64,000 nt of DNA from Parasponia andersonii (Eukaryota > Streptophyta > Magnoliopsida > Rosales > Cannabaceae): contig JXTB01000541.1 of assembly GCA_002914805.1 (NCBI GenBank), positions 39,581 through 103,580 of the forward strand, in the 5' to 3' direction. The notes under the pieces were generated by a model. That model did not search any database. It was not told the origin of the DNA and was given only the letters and a program-made list of their open reading frames with translations. The translations under genes were made by a program, and so were the position numbers. This document shows positions 21,551-34,045 of the stretch, in pieces; the first letter of the stretch is position 1, and the number at the start of each line of letters is the position of its first letter.

Positions 21551-24500
21551 TGCTCTCTAGTTTAACTATATTGTCATATACAGTCAAATTATAAAGTATT
21601 ATTCTTTCTTAAACCATATCTTTAGTTTTATAAAACGGTGGGCAAATTTGAACTTTCTAATATGTTTAAATAGAGTAACTGCATAGACTTTCTTGATAAA
21701 AGTATTTGTACAAAATGTATAATCAAAAGAGCTTTTCACCAGTCTATTTTGCCATCAGTAGTAGTATTTATATTACACCAAGATATCTCAGACAAAAACG
21801 TCACCACAGGTCAACCTTGTCCAAATCTGTATAATCATGGCGACAAAAGGCAGGCCAGGCAACCATGTCACGACCCAAAACCCGGGCTAGTGGCAGAAGG
21901 GGAATTTCACAAAGGTGGGAAATTCCTTGATTTATTTGAAAAGTGTCAAAAGTTCTAGTTTTTATAAAAATAGTCCATTTAAATAAAATATTCGGAATTC
22001 CATCCCGTGAACCACTCCCACAGTTCGTATACACCACCAAACATAAATTGAACAATTACTTAAAAACATGAAATAAATTTCAAAACCTATCATCATCATC
22101 ATTCATAACAGATGTCCAATACCAGAATGGCATGCATAAGTTTGCAGACAAAATAGAAAGCAGTAATCTTGGTTCAATACTAACACAAAATTCCAAATAG
22201 TCCAAAGACTATGACAACAAACTCCTAGCATTACCAAGAGGCGAACTGTAATCAGGATGATCTCTTACTCCTCTTGATCACCAAGATCGCACTGGACACC
22301 ACCTGAGGAGGAAGGTAAGGGGGGGTGAGCATACAATGCCTAGTAGGAAAATAGTTACCTCGGGGAAAAACAGTTCAGTGATGGGAATCTCCTGCATGGT
22401 TAGTTCAAATCCAAAACATACACACACGTATATATATAATCCAAACTGGGAGCTAATATATATAACAGTGTAATAAAAACCATCACTCCATATGCACATG
22501 ACACAAATCAACCCATACCCATGAGCTCACATCCTCTCATCTGTGGAAACCCAGGATGATGGCACTAAGTGTACCTAACAGCCTGCCTGATACCTAAGCC
22601 CATACCCGGAGGGGACACCCATGTGTCGCCTACCAAACCTGGAGGGGCAACCGAATTGCCTATACCTGCCAAATGGGGAGGTAATCAGAAGTAACAAGAC
22701 CTTGCGCAAGTTTACGGACTTTCACCGACGGTGGGGCACGCAGCGCCACACTGTAAAACCCACGATGCTAACACGGTGCTCATGTATGATCCTATGACAC
22801 GTGCAATACAGAACTGAAGTGTAAAAACTACTGTACTCTGGTTTTTCAGTAAAACATGCATAATAGGGTTTTATAGAAAAACGGGAAACATAACGGCCCT
22901 ATTTTTGATATACCCAAAATAACCTATACACAGCAAATTCCCAGAGCAGTACAGTATATATCGTATAACCAGATTCCATCACATATAATTCAAATCATTA
23001 AAAACACGCTTGTTCTTATGTGTTGCAGAAAATAAGTTTTAACTCAAAAACGGTATAAAACGAAGGTAACTAAACCCGTACCTCAACAGAATAGCGACAC
23101 CACGCTATTAGGTCCTTAAAGTGTCACTGACGACTGCTTGGAGGGTCGGGAACCAATTCCAAGCCTTCGATCGTCCTCGTGCGAAAAATCAACTTTCTCA
23201 CCGGAGCTTCAATTCCACAAACGGACCTCTTCACTGAATTCCTAGTACCCAAAATAGGTAGGTTAGACATATAACTTATCCAATTCGGGTCCAGGTCCAC
23301 ACCGGACCGGTGGCACGCAAAACGAGACAAAATCTCGACCGTCCGATCTCGATTTTTGTGCCGATCACCAAACTACATAATATATATATATCAAACTTCT
23401 CTATTTTCCGAGTACATTCCAAAAATGAAATCAAAAACACAATCCAACGGCCGGATCGAAAACTAAAATTCAAAAACTCAAAATACTCAAAAATGGCAAT
23501 TTTTGATACGGACAGTATGGGGTTGAGATATATATACCTTGATGATCCTTGCGACGATACGAATCCAACGAGACCGGTTTGAGGCCGAAAGGTGGCCGGA
23601 ATCGTCGCCGGTGGCAGGATTTCCAAAATGGGTCTAATCGGCTTTAATGGCTTTTTCCGGCGAACCGGTGGCCGGCGGCGAGCGGCAAGGGGCGGCGGAG
23701 CTTCGTGGCGGCGAGGCGAAGCGACGCCGGTCGGTGGGCAGCCCGGTCGGCGGCAGGCGGTGGCTATGCAGAGGTTTGGCCGAGAGAGAGAGAGACGAGG
23801 GAGAGAAAGAGAGAGAGAGAGAGAGTGTTCTATGGGGGGGGAGAAAACGTGAGGGAGGAGAGAGAGAGGATATATATATATAAAAAAAAAAATTTTTGTT
23901 TTTTTTCTGGTCAAAGACCATTTTGCCCTTTAAAAAAATGGGTTTTTACAAACCAGCTACTCAATACTAAAGTATGCCTCCTCATCCACGTCACAAAACT
24001 AAAATGAGCTAAAACTCAGTAAGTAAAAATTATGCACACTCATGTATGCTTTAAAATCTCATCAAGTTCCCATTGTAGACTTTTCTTTATTAAACATTCG
24101 AGTTCATGCATTTTCTTTAAAAAATACTCATAGTTGAACTCTTAGTATATTGCTAGTCTCATAAGGCGATAGGCTGTGATAACATTGGGTGGAAACTCTG
24201 GCCAAGAGTAAAAATAATGTACGACCATCGTGAGAGATTTTTGAAAACTCCTTCTCTCATCAAAATGGCATCCCACACCATGCTAATATTGTCTCGCTTT
24301 AACGAGACATATCATAAGAACCGCAAGTCCCGTTTCAACGGGAGAGTTTGTGTCAACAAACTTACGTACACAGCTCTGACAGACTACTTTCATAAATATA
24401 TTATTTTTTCTTTTAGTACACCGAGCTCCCTTTGAGGGTATTGAATTTTTATACTACATCGGAATACTTCGATAATTATTAGTATAATAACATTTATGTA

Positions 24501-24628
24501 AATGCACATAATACAATAAATGGGCATGTTACTACGAAAGTTGTATTAATGCGTTCTAGATGCCTAATATACAATTGGAACATGTTTATTATTGGCTTAG
24601 TATGCACGTGAGAATTTTGGGTACCACA
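21551..24628 (-). mobile_element. Left (3') LTR of A2, with internal deletion and a nested solo LTR
   Basis: Its inner end is GGGTACCACA at 24628 and its outer end near 21551 reads TGCTCTCTAGTTTAAC, a worn form of TGTAACACCCTCCAGTTTAAC. Without the nested LTR (21866-23950) about 990 bp remain, against about 2.9 kb in A1. The join GACAGACTACTTTCATAA near 24378-24395 links parts that lie about 1.9 kb apart in A1, marking a deletion. Confidence 0.8.
21866..23950 (-). mobile_element. Solo LTR of family B (2085 bp) with 5-bp target duplication
   Basis: Plus-strand ends are TGTCACGACCC and GGTTTTTACA (TG...CA). It is flanked by AACCA on both sides (21861-21865 and 23951-23955), and removing it restores the family A LTR sequence CAGGCAACCAGCTACTC, as seen at 38645. 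It matches the 3' LTR at 41987-44138 in reverse. Internal coding is absent, so this is an LTR-LTR recombination product. A GA-rich tract (23780-23875) and GGCGGC-rich sequence near 23600-23760 create chance ORFs. Confidence 0.93.
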
Positions 24629-26160
24629 ATTTTCCCCTTCTTATAAAATTTCATCCTCGAAATTTAATTACCCAAATAAGTATGGATACTTCATTTTTAT
24701 CTCCTTTTCTCTTTCCCATGTGGCTTCTTCTACTTCATAATTCTTCCACAGTACTTTGACTTAAGTGATTTCATTGTTTCTAAGTTCCTTTTCATTTGTA
24801 TCCAAAATCTTCACTAGATATTTCTCGTAACTCAAGTCTTGACTTAGCTCCAATTGCTCATAATTCAAAACATGTCAACGATTTAAAATGTACTTTCTTA
24901 ACATAGAGACCTGAAATACATTGTGTATGCTCGATAATAAAGGTGGCAAGGCAACTCTATAGGCAATATCTCCAATTTTGTCAAGTATCTCAAAAAGACC
25001 TACATATCTGGGACTTAGTTATCCTTTGATCCTAAACCTCGTTATTCCTTTTTATGGAAGCAATCTTCAAGAATACTTTATCTCCAATACTAAATTCTTG
25101 TTTTCTTTTCTAAGAATCTGAATAATGTTTCTGTCTACTTTGAGTAGCTAGTATCCTTTTCGAATCTTTCCTGTCACCTCATTTTTCTCTCTTATTAATT
25201 CCGAACTAAGAAATTTTCTCTTCGCTATTTCATTTCAATGAATAGAAGATCTGCACTTTCTTCCATACAATGCTTTATATGGGGTATTTCAATGGAACCT
25301 TAGTAGCTATTATTGTAATCAAATTTTATAAGTGGCAAGTCCTTGCTCCAAGATCAATGGAAATCCAACACACAAGCTCTGAGTATGTCTTCAAGGGTTT
25401 GTATAGTTCCATCTGATTGCCCATTAGTTTAAAGATAGAAAGTTGTACTAAATGTCGATTTTGTACTCGTTGCCTCTTGAATACTTCTCCAAAATTCTAA
25501 AGTAAATCTAGAATCTCAATCAAAAATGATAACTTTTGGAATACTATGTAGTCTCACATTATCCTAAACATATAACTGAGCAAACAAGTCTAGGTTATAG
25601 GTTATTCTAACCGGAAGGAAATGAGCTGATTTAGTACATCTATCCACAATTACCTAAATAACATCATATCCCTTAGTTATCTTAGGAAGTTCAATAACAA
25701 GATCCATAGCAATTTATTCCCATTTCCATTGGGATATGTTCAAAGGATTTAGTTTCCTAGCGAGTCTTTGATGTTCAGTTTTAACTTGCAAGTATGTGAG
25801 ACACTGCTCTACAAACTCAACCACATCTTTCTTCATACCACGCCACCAGTAATACATCTTTAAGTCTTTTTACATTTTTGTAGTACTAGGACGCACAGAG
25901 TAGGGAGTGGTATGAGCTTTTATTAATATCTCCTTTCTAACAATTCCATCATGCACACATAATCTATTTCTATATCTAATTACACCATCACAAGAAATCT
26001 AGAAGCCCATTTCCTTTTCAATATACTGAACAGTCATAGTAGCCAATGATTTCCTATTTAGAGCATCAGAAATCACATTTGCTTTTTTTAAATGATAGTT
26101 AATCTCACAGTCATAATCTTTTACCAGTTCAAGCTATCTTCTTTGTCTCATATTTAGTTC
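24629..26160 (-). pseudogene. A2 chromodomain and integrase remnants
   Basis: By nucleotide alignment to 33725-35400 of A1, this is the 3' part of pol. Polypurine sequence (minus strand AAGAAGGGGAAAA) sits against the LTR at 24628. Stops and small indels break it everywhere: the A1 motif for the chromodomain and the catalytic integrase segments can be followed only as nucleotide matches. Confidence 0.75.
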
Positions 26161-26163
26161 CTT

Positions 26164-27372
26164 TTAGGTAAAGAAGTATTTGAGACTATTGTGATCTACG
26201 TAGATCTCACATTTCTCCCCATAAAGATAGTGTCTCAAAATTTTCAGTGCAAAAACAACTATTAGTAGCTCTAAATCATGAGTAGGATACTTACTTTTAT
26301 ATTCCTTTAATTGCCTAGAGGCATAAGCAATTACTTTGCCATTTTGCATCAGAACACATCCTAGACTATTCTTTGAGGCATCTCTATAAACAACAAATCC
26401 TCCTAATCCAAACGGTATTGAAAGTATAGGGGCTGTTATCAAAAGATACTTCAATTCCTTAAATGAGTCAATAGAGAAGCCAGTTTCAAGAACTCTTGAA
26501 CAAAATGTCTATAATAACCAGCCAATCCCAAAAAGCTACAAATCTCTAAAACATTTATAGGTCTTGGCCAATTACTTACAACTTCAATTTTTGTTGGCTC
26601 CACATAAATTTCATTTTCAAAAACCATATGACCAAGAAAGATAACTTTCTCTAAACAGAATTCACACTTTTTAAACTTAGCATACAACTACTTTTCCTTA
26701 ATATTTCTCAAAACAATCCTCAAATGTTCCATATGCTCGTCTCTTGAATGTTAGTAAATCAGAATATCATTGATAAAAACTATAACGAATTTATCTAAGA
26801 AATCCTTGAATGCTCTATTCATCATGTCAATGAAAGCAGTTGGGGCAATAGTTAATCTAGAGGGCATCATTAAAACTTATAGTACCAATATCTTGTTCTT
26901 AAAGCTATTTTTTGAGTATCTTTCTCTTTAATTTTCAACTACTGGCACCCTGACCTTAAATTAATCTTCAAAAATATAGAAGCTCCTGGCAGTTGATCAA
27001 ACAAATCATTGATTCTAGGAAAAGGATTCTTGTTTTTGATTGTGACCTTATTCAACTCTTTATAATCGACGTAACGCCTCATAGTCCCATCTTTCTTCTT
27101 TACAAACAAAACTGGAGCACCCCATGCATAAAACCCTTGTCTAACAACTCTTTTAACTATACTTCTAATTCCTTTAACTCTACTAGAGCCATTCTATAAG
27201 GTGCCTTCGAAATAGGAGCCATACTGGGCAAGAAATCAATAGCAACCTCTATCTCTCCATTAGGTGGTAATGTAGACAAATCTTCACGAAATACATTAAG
27301 AAATTTATTAACTATCGATACTTCTTCAGGCTTCACTTTTAACTCTTCTTTAGTATCTATTATATTTGCCAA
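26164..27372 (-). pseudogene. A2 RT and RNase H remnants
   Basis: Readable pieces: the RNase H start [18 protein letters not shown] with the first Asp, [20 protein letters not shown] and [10 protein letters not shown] (26454-26164); the RT thumb region [16 protein letters not shown] and [15 protein letters not shown] (26687-26451). The region for the catalytic FIDD motif (about 26780) has in-frame breaks. The pieces at 27157-27372 ([20 protein letters not shown]) belong to the start of RT. It follows A1 throughout. Confidence 0.8.
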
Positions 27373-28881
27373 ATAGCCAATGTATCCCTTCTCTAGTTAC
27401 TTCCTTGCTATTTTTGAGGAAATGATTGGAATCATCGAGTTTCCACTAGTACCAACAAAACTAAACTTCTCTATATTTGGTGGTTAAAATACTACCCTCT
27501 TTTTATAGCAATCAATAGTAGCATAGTATTTAGATAACCAATCTATACCCAAACTTTCCTCAAAATCTTGCACATCCAATACTATTAAATCTACACACAA
27601 GTCTCTACCAGCTATTTGGATTAGACATGCCTTGAGAACTTGATCAGAAAATAAAGCTTTTCCTTATGGAATGGTCACACAATATTTCAAATTCAAGAAC
27701 TCTAGTGTTTTGCCTAATGTCCTCACAAATAGAGGTGATGAAATGAATGTGTAGCCCCTAAATCTATTAATGCATGAATAGGAATACCAAAGATAAGAAT
27801 CTCACCTGCTACAACAGATGAGTTCGCCTTGGCATCTTCTTTGGTCATTATAAACACACGAGTTGGGACTTTCTTCTACTCATCTATAGCATTCAGACAA
27901 TTCTTTGTAAAGTGTCTAGATTTTCCATACAAGAAGCAAGTACCAGAACCTATTAAACATTCTCTATGATGTGTCTTCCTATATTTAGGATAAACGGTCC
28001 TCTAGGTCGTAGTTGATTATATCTGTTGGCCCATCACTTGGCGTTTTTATGGCTTTTATCTTTCTCCTTGATTTTGTTGCCACTTTCTTTTATTTTCACT
28101 AGCCCTTGGTTGAGATACTCTTCCAAAAGTTGTATTTCTCCTTGCCATATTTATATTCCTACAAATTTCTTAAGCTTTAATAACCCTTAGTTCAGCCTCT
28201 TCTACTTCAAGAGCTTTGTCTACAATCTAAGCATATGGCATATCTTTAGCTTATTTATGCTCACCATGTTCGGAGTAAATCAAGATAACTCTTCAAATAT
28301 CTTTATGTAGCCAGTAACATACATACTTCCCTGTTTGAGATTATCAACTCAGTAGCCTTTATCACCCTATGTGCATTACTGAAATATTTTCTGTAGAGTA
28401 TTTCCTTAAACTACTCCGAAGTAAGCTTGTTAATATCAATGATGGACTTCATAGAATCTCATTAGTGTCTAGTATCCATCTGGAACATAAAAGTGGCACA
28501 TAAAACCTTTTCCTCACAAAGGATTCTAATGTAATTGAAGATACCCTCAATACTTCAAATCCACTCTTCTGCTAATAGTGGATCAGTTTCTCCCTTGAAA
28601 GCTAGAGGCTTATTCTTTTTAAACCTCTCACAAGCTAGTTCATAATTTTCTTGTCTAGCGACGGGCCTTGGTGGTTCTTATTCTCCATATCTTTCTGCTT
28701 TTTCCATAAGCCTTTCTAACTGTCGTGCTTGTGTCTCTACCAACTCTGTCAATTGATTTATAATAGCATCTTTATTGGTCTCATTTCCAGTAGTACCCCT
28801 TCTGTCTCCCTTGTGCTCATTAGTTTGACCCTTAGCTTTAGGCATGGTTCCTTGTAAAGTTGGCCTCTCTCTTACATCCAC
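27373..28881 (-). pseudogene. A2 protease, zinc knuckle and gag remnants
   Basis: The minus strand near 27950-27900 shows a gag zinc knuckle in the form CFLYGKSRHFTKNC, where the second Cys of CX2CX4HX4C is Tyr (Cys in A1). The gag start region (28881-28678) is MDVRERPTLQGTMPKAKGQ and a Gln/Arg-rich helix LVETQARQLERLMEKAE. Between them gag is readable only as nucleotide similarity to A1. It is not functional. Confidence 0.75.
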
Positions 28882-29041
28882 ACATATTAGCCAATAATAA
28901 AAAGATAATATATCATAACATATGCCATCAAATTTAATGCTAACACATGAAATTGAAACTTATTGATTGATTGAGTTTTTTGTCACATGATCATATACAT
29001 GTAGGTAGTCTTTAGAAACAATTAAACCTCCACTCTGATAC

Positions 29042-30766
29042 CCTTAGTTTAACTATATTGTCATATACAGTAAAACTATAAATTATTTTTCTTTCTTACA
29101 CCATATCTTTAGTTTTATAAAAAGGTGGGCAAATTGGAACTTTCTAAACCTTTTAAATAAAGTAATTGCATGCCATTTCTTGTTAAAAGTGTCTTTACAA
29201 AATGCATAATAAAAAAAGGTTTTCACCAGTATAATTTGCTATCAATAGTAGTATTTATATTACACCAAAATATCTAAAACCAAAATGTCACATATAGGTC
29301 AAGCTTGTCCACATCTATATAACCATGGCAACAAAAGGCAAGGTAGGCAACTAGCTACTCAACATTAAACTATGCCTCCTTGTTTGCTTCACAAGGCTAA
29401 AATGAGGTACGACCTTCGTGTGAGGCTTTTGAAAATTCCTTCTCTCATCAAAGGGGTATCCCATACTACGCTAATATTGTCCCATTTTAATGAGACATAT
29501 AATAAGATCCGCAAGTTCTATTTTAACGGGAGAGTCTACATTAACAAACTTACTTACCCAGCTCTGACAGACTAGCAATTGCCAATAAAACTTCTCTTTA
29601 AGAATTAGTACAATGGTACTCATTTTTAAATACTTTATAATGAAATTCTAAATTTGTGTACAAGATATGCCATGCACATGCCATTCCATAACTTTCAAGA
29701 ATAAGTAAGTTTTATATAATGACATTTCTTATGTAATTCTTATGACGCAGTTGTAAGTCTTTACTTACCTCGTGTCCTGAATAAAAATTGAAAGTGAAAA
29801 GGGTCAATGTCCTCTAGAGATTGGTGTCCTAATCACCTTGACTTGTTTGAGCTTTTGTTGAAACTCTTTCCTTTTACCTCAACCAAACTGATTCCTAAGG
29901 CTTAGAATTAGATTTTAGGATTCTAGAAGACCTTGACTAATTTTGACCTATCTTACTTTTCAAGGCTCCAACTTGAGTTCTGCCACTTAGAAACTCTTGG
30001 ATATGGCTAAAAGAAGTTGAGAGAAGTCAAACAAAGAGCTAGAGAGGTTCAGCTCATGGATAGAGAGAAAGAGAAAAAGAATGACCAAATTTGGTCCAAA
30101 ATTAATACTTAATGACTAAGAAAAGGTGTAACTTAAATTCTAAGGGGTATTTGCGTATTTTACACATTACTTTCCATGTGTCCAGCTCTAAAATATCCTT
30201 AGCATAGTCGTCACATTGCTGGTTACTCCTGTACACCCAAGTTTAAACAAATTTTGTGAATCCTAGCTTAGAAAGTGAAAACTAGACATACTTTGACTTA
30301 TGATCCCATATGATAGGTTTTCTTGTAATCTGGTTACACCTAACCCTACAACCAATCATTAAATATAAAAGTAAGTAAATTAGACTCCAATTAATAATAC
30401 AAACATAGTATTAGAACATAATAATTAGAATATACAAAAATGACATTACACGATTAAGCTGACTCTAAGCTATCTTAGTGCAATTAAACACAATCAATGT
30501 TGTCAATGGAACCTCATGCTTGCCTAGGGCTGACAAATAAAATTCTATAAATGAGTCTTAGACATTGAATTAAAGCTATTTGGTATGTTAAACATGCAGT
30601 GAATTCGGCTCTGAAATGCATGAATTTTACCGACAAACTACTATTTAACCAAGTTATCAACAAGTATGATCTTAATGCATGTGCATATAGTACTACTTTT
30701 AGAAATATATTCTTTGTTCTTTTAGCGCACCGAGCTCTCTTCCTGAGGATATTAAACCTTTACACT
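29042..30766 (-). mobile_element. Right (5') LTR of A2, cut by A1
   Basis: It begins TTAGTTTAACTATATTG next to a shortened primer site (ACTCTGATACC), having lost the TGTAACACC terminus. It ends inside the LTR at CTTTACACT, where A1 begins. Near 29838 the sequence jumps from CTAATCACC directly to TTGACTTG, skipping about 750 bp present in A1, with ACC shared at both edges. Confidence 0.8.
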
Positions 30767-33724
30767 TGTAACACCCTCCAGTTTAACTATAATGTCATAT
30801 ATAGTCAAACTATGAAGTATTATTCTTTGTTCTACCATATCTTTTGCTTTGATAAAAAGATGGGCAATTTTAAACTTTCTATAACCTTTAAACAAAAGCA
30901 ACTACATAACATTTCTTGTTAAAGTGTCTTTACAAAATGTACAATCAAAAAAGGTTTTCACAGTCTATTTTTCCATCAGCAGTAGTATTAACATTACACC
31001 AAAATATCTCAAAATAAAAATGTCGCCCACAGGTCAAGCTCATTTGCATCTGTATGATCATGACGACAAAAGAAAAGCCAGGCAACCAACTAGTCAATAC
31101 CAAAATGTGCCTCCTCATCTGCATCACAAGACTAAAATGAGCTAAAGCTCAGTAAGAAAAAACTATGCACTCTTATGAATGCTTTAAAATCTCATAAAGT
31201 TTCCATTGTACCGTTTTCTTTCTTAACATTTGAGTCCATGTATTTTCTTTAAAAATTATTGTTAGTTGGGCCCCTCAACATGTTACTTGTCCCGTAAGTC
31301 GATCAGACATGATAACATTGGGCGAAAACTCTGGCCAAGAGTAAAAATAAGGTGCGACCGTCGTGTGAGGTTTTTGAAAACTCCTTCCTTCATCAAAGGG
31401 GCATCCCACACCGTACTAATATTGTCCCGCTTCAACGATACACATCATAAGATCCATAAATCTTACTTCAACGGGAGAGTCTGCATTAAACAGAGTTACC
31501 TATCCAGCTCCGACAGACTAACAATTGCTATTAAAACTTATCTTATCAAATGGCACAATGGTACTCACTTTCAAATACTCTTATATTAAAATTCACCATT
31601 TGCATGCAAGACGTGCCATGCACATGGCATTTCATAACTTTCAGGATTATGTAAATTTTACAAAATTACATCTTCCATAAAGTTCTTATGATGCAGTTAT
31701 AAGTATTTACTTACCTCTGTCCTGAATAGGAATTGATAGTTGAAAGAGTTAATATCCTCTAGAGATTGGTGTGCTAATCACCTATCATAAATTACTAATA
31801 TTCAAGATGCACATTTTACAGAAAAAATGCATTAAGATACTTGAACAAGACCGAAATAACTACTTTCACAAATTTAGGAAACTTGATATTAAAATGACTC
31901 GGAAGTATATAAATCATTTAAGGTACTTGGCAGTCAACATCTAGCATTGAAAAACTATTCAAAAGTATAAAAATATGAATGCTAGTTCATTAGCATAAAA
32001 TGGTCCAAAATGACGCATAATTTTGTAAAAACTAGTCCATTTGCTTCTAAATTGTACCATTTAGTTCTAAAAATATTTGGACAGTACCTCCCCTACTTTT
32101 AGGATATTCACACATGATTAAAATCATGGTTTAAGACCTAAAATAACAATCAACAAGCCAATTCCCACATATACAATTCAAAGAGGATCATTTAGAGCAA
32201 CCTAGGTACACTTGAATTCTTTTCGTTTAGACAAAGTTTAAACCACTTTTATACTTGTGTGTCATCATTACTAGCCATCAAATGAGTGTAATAAATAATA
32301 AGATCCATAAAATATACACTCCAAGTTTAGAAAATCAGATTACAAATATAAAAACTTAAATCCATAAATAGCAATCTTTGGGGTCTTAGGTTTGACTTTT
32401 ATCCTCCACATAAATTTTATATTTCCAAGGATATATAAGGGTTCCTAGGACCATTATTCATCAAATAATAGCTTAGTTTAAGAGCTGAAACAAAAGAATT
32501 TCACTACAAATTCAAACTCCCACTTAAACCTTACCTTGACTAGTTTGACCTTTTGTTAGACCTCTTGCTTTCTACCTCCACTAAACTGATTCTCAACACT
32601 TAGAATTAGATTTTAGGACTCAAGAGGACCTGAAGGAACCATTATTTAAGTGGTAGCAAGTGGAGAATTAAAATTAAAGGACAAGACCTAGAAAGAAGAA
32701 CTTAGTAAAATTACCTTGACTAGTTTTGGTCTATCATGCTTTCTAGGGCTCCAATTTGAGTTCTACCACTTGGAAACTCTTGGAATTGTTTGAGAGAGGT
32801 TGAGAAAAGTCAGAAAAATTATTGGAGAGTATCATGTCGTGGCTGGAGAGAAAGGGAAAGCAAATGACCAGAATTGAGACAAAATCAACACTTAATGGCT
32901 AGGAAAAGATATAACTTAAATTCTAAGGGGTATTTTGGATATTTTGCACATTAATTTCCATGTTTCCAACTCTAAAACATCCTAAACATAGTCATTAGGT
33001 TGCTAGTCACTCCTATACACCCAAATGTAGCCGAAGTTGGTGAATCCTACCGTAGAAAGTGAAAACTAGTCATACTTTGACTGATGATCCTATATGGCCA
33101 ATCTTATTATAATTTGGTGGAACCTAGTCCCTTAACCAATCATTAAACATTAAAAAAAGGTCAATTAGACTCCAATTAATAATGCAAAAATAGTATCAAT
33201 ACTCAATTATTAAAATTTACAAAAATGACATTACGCGATTAAGCCTAATCTAAGCTAGCTTAGTGCAACTAAATATGAATTAGTGTCCTGAATGCCACCT
33301 CGTGCTTAGCTGGAGCCGACAAATAAAAGGCTATAAATGAGTCCTAGACATTGAATCAAGCCTATTTAACATGTTAAATACACTGGGAATTCGGCTCCGA
33401 ATTGCGTGAAAATTACATTTTACCAAAAAACTACTATTTGTCCAAATTATCAACAAGTACGATCTTAACGCATGTGCACAAAGTATTGCTTTCATAATTA
33501 TATTCTTTTTTCTTTAGCACATCGAGCTCTCTCTCTGAGGGTATTGAACCTTTACATTATATTGGAACACTTAAACAATCATTAGTGTAATAACATGTAT
33601 GTAAATGCACATAACATAATGAATGAGCATGTTTACATGAAATTAGTAATTCTAGATGCCTAATATGCAATTAGAACATATTTATTATTGGCTTAATATG
33701 CATGTGAGAATCTTGGGCACCACA
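30767..33724 (-). mobile_element. 3' LTR of A1 (2958 bp)
   Basis: Starts TGTAACACCCTCCAG and ends GGGCACCACA on the plus strand. It aligns with 38429-41318 along its length. ORFs within it (30599-30922, 30924-31145, 31266-31589) lack any domain and are chance. Confidence 0.88.
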
Positions 33725-33738
33725 ATTCTCCCCTCCTT
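33725..33738 (-). other. Polypurine tract of A1
   Basis: The minus strand reads AAGGAGGGGAGAAT immediately before the 3' LTR start TGTGGTGCCC, the site that primes plus-strand synthesis. A nearly identical tract (AAGGAGGGGAGAA) precedes the family B 3' LTR at 41987. Confidence 0.8.
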
Positions 33739-33763
33739 ATAAAATTTCGTCCTCGAAATTTGC

Positions 33764-34045
33764 TTACCCAAATAGGTGTGGATACTTAATTTTCATCTCT
33801 TCCTCTCTTTCCCATGTGGCCTCTTCCACTTCATGGTTCTTCCACAATACTTTGACCAAAGGGATTTTCTTGTTTCTAAGTTTTTTTTCTTTTGTATCTG
33901 AAATCTTCACTGGATGTTCCTCATAACTCACATCTTGATTTAGCTCCAATTGCTTAAAATTCAGAACATGTGAAGGATTTGAAATGTACCTTCTTAACAT
34001 AGAGACATGAAATACATTATGTACATTTGACAATGATGGCGGCAA
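33764..34045 (-). pseudogene. A1 integrase C-terminus with chromodomain
   Basis: 93 open residues: [20 protein letters not shown], then [21 protein letters not shown] and [19 protein letters not shown] ending at the stop. This is the hydrophobic/aromatic pattern of a chromovirus chromodomain, thought to direct insertion to chromatin marks. The frame is intact but isolated from the rest of pol by breaks near 34050-34230. Confidence 0.85.

Larger units (their letters stand above)
21551..30766 (-). mobile_element. Family A chromovirus-type Ty3/gypsy element, older copy (A2)
   Basis: Reads on the minus strand: right (5') LTR 29042-30766, decayed gag-pol 24629-28881, left (3') LTR 21551-24628. 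It has the same order and sequence as A1 but the internal part is about 290 bp shorter and contains no long frame. Both LTRs carry large internal deletions relative to A1 and the right LTR is cut at 30766 by A1. About 12 bp at the PBS/LTR border are missing. Confidence 0.85.

Noticed and set aside
23276..24007. Overlapping ORFs of up to 212 codons on both strands
   Set aside because: They lie inside the solo family B LTR, over GC-rich and GA-repeat DNA, overlap each other on both strands and show no domain.
30599..31589. Three ORFs of 73-107 codons
   Set aside because: Within family A LTRs, low-complexity composition and no domain.
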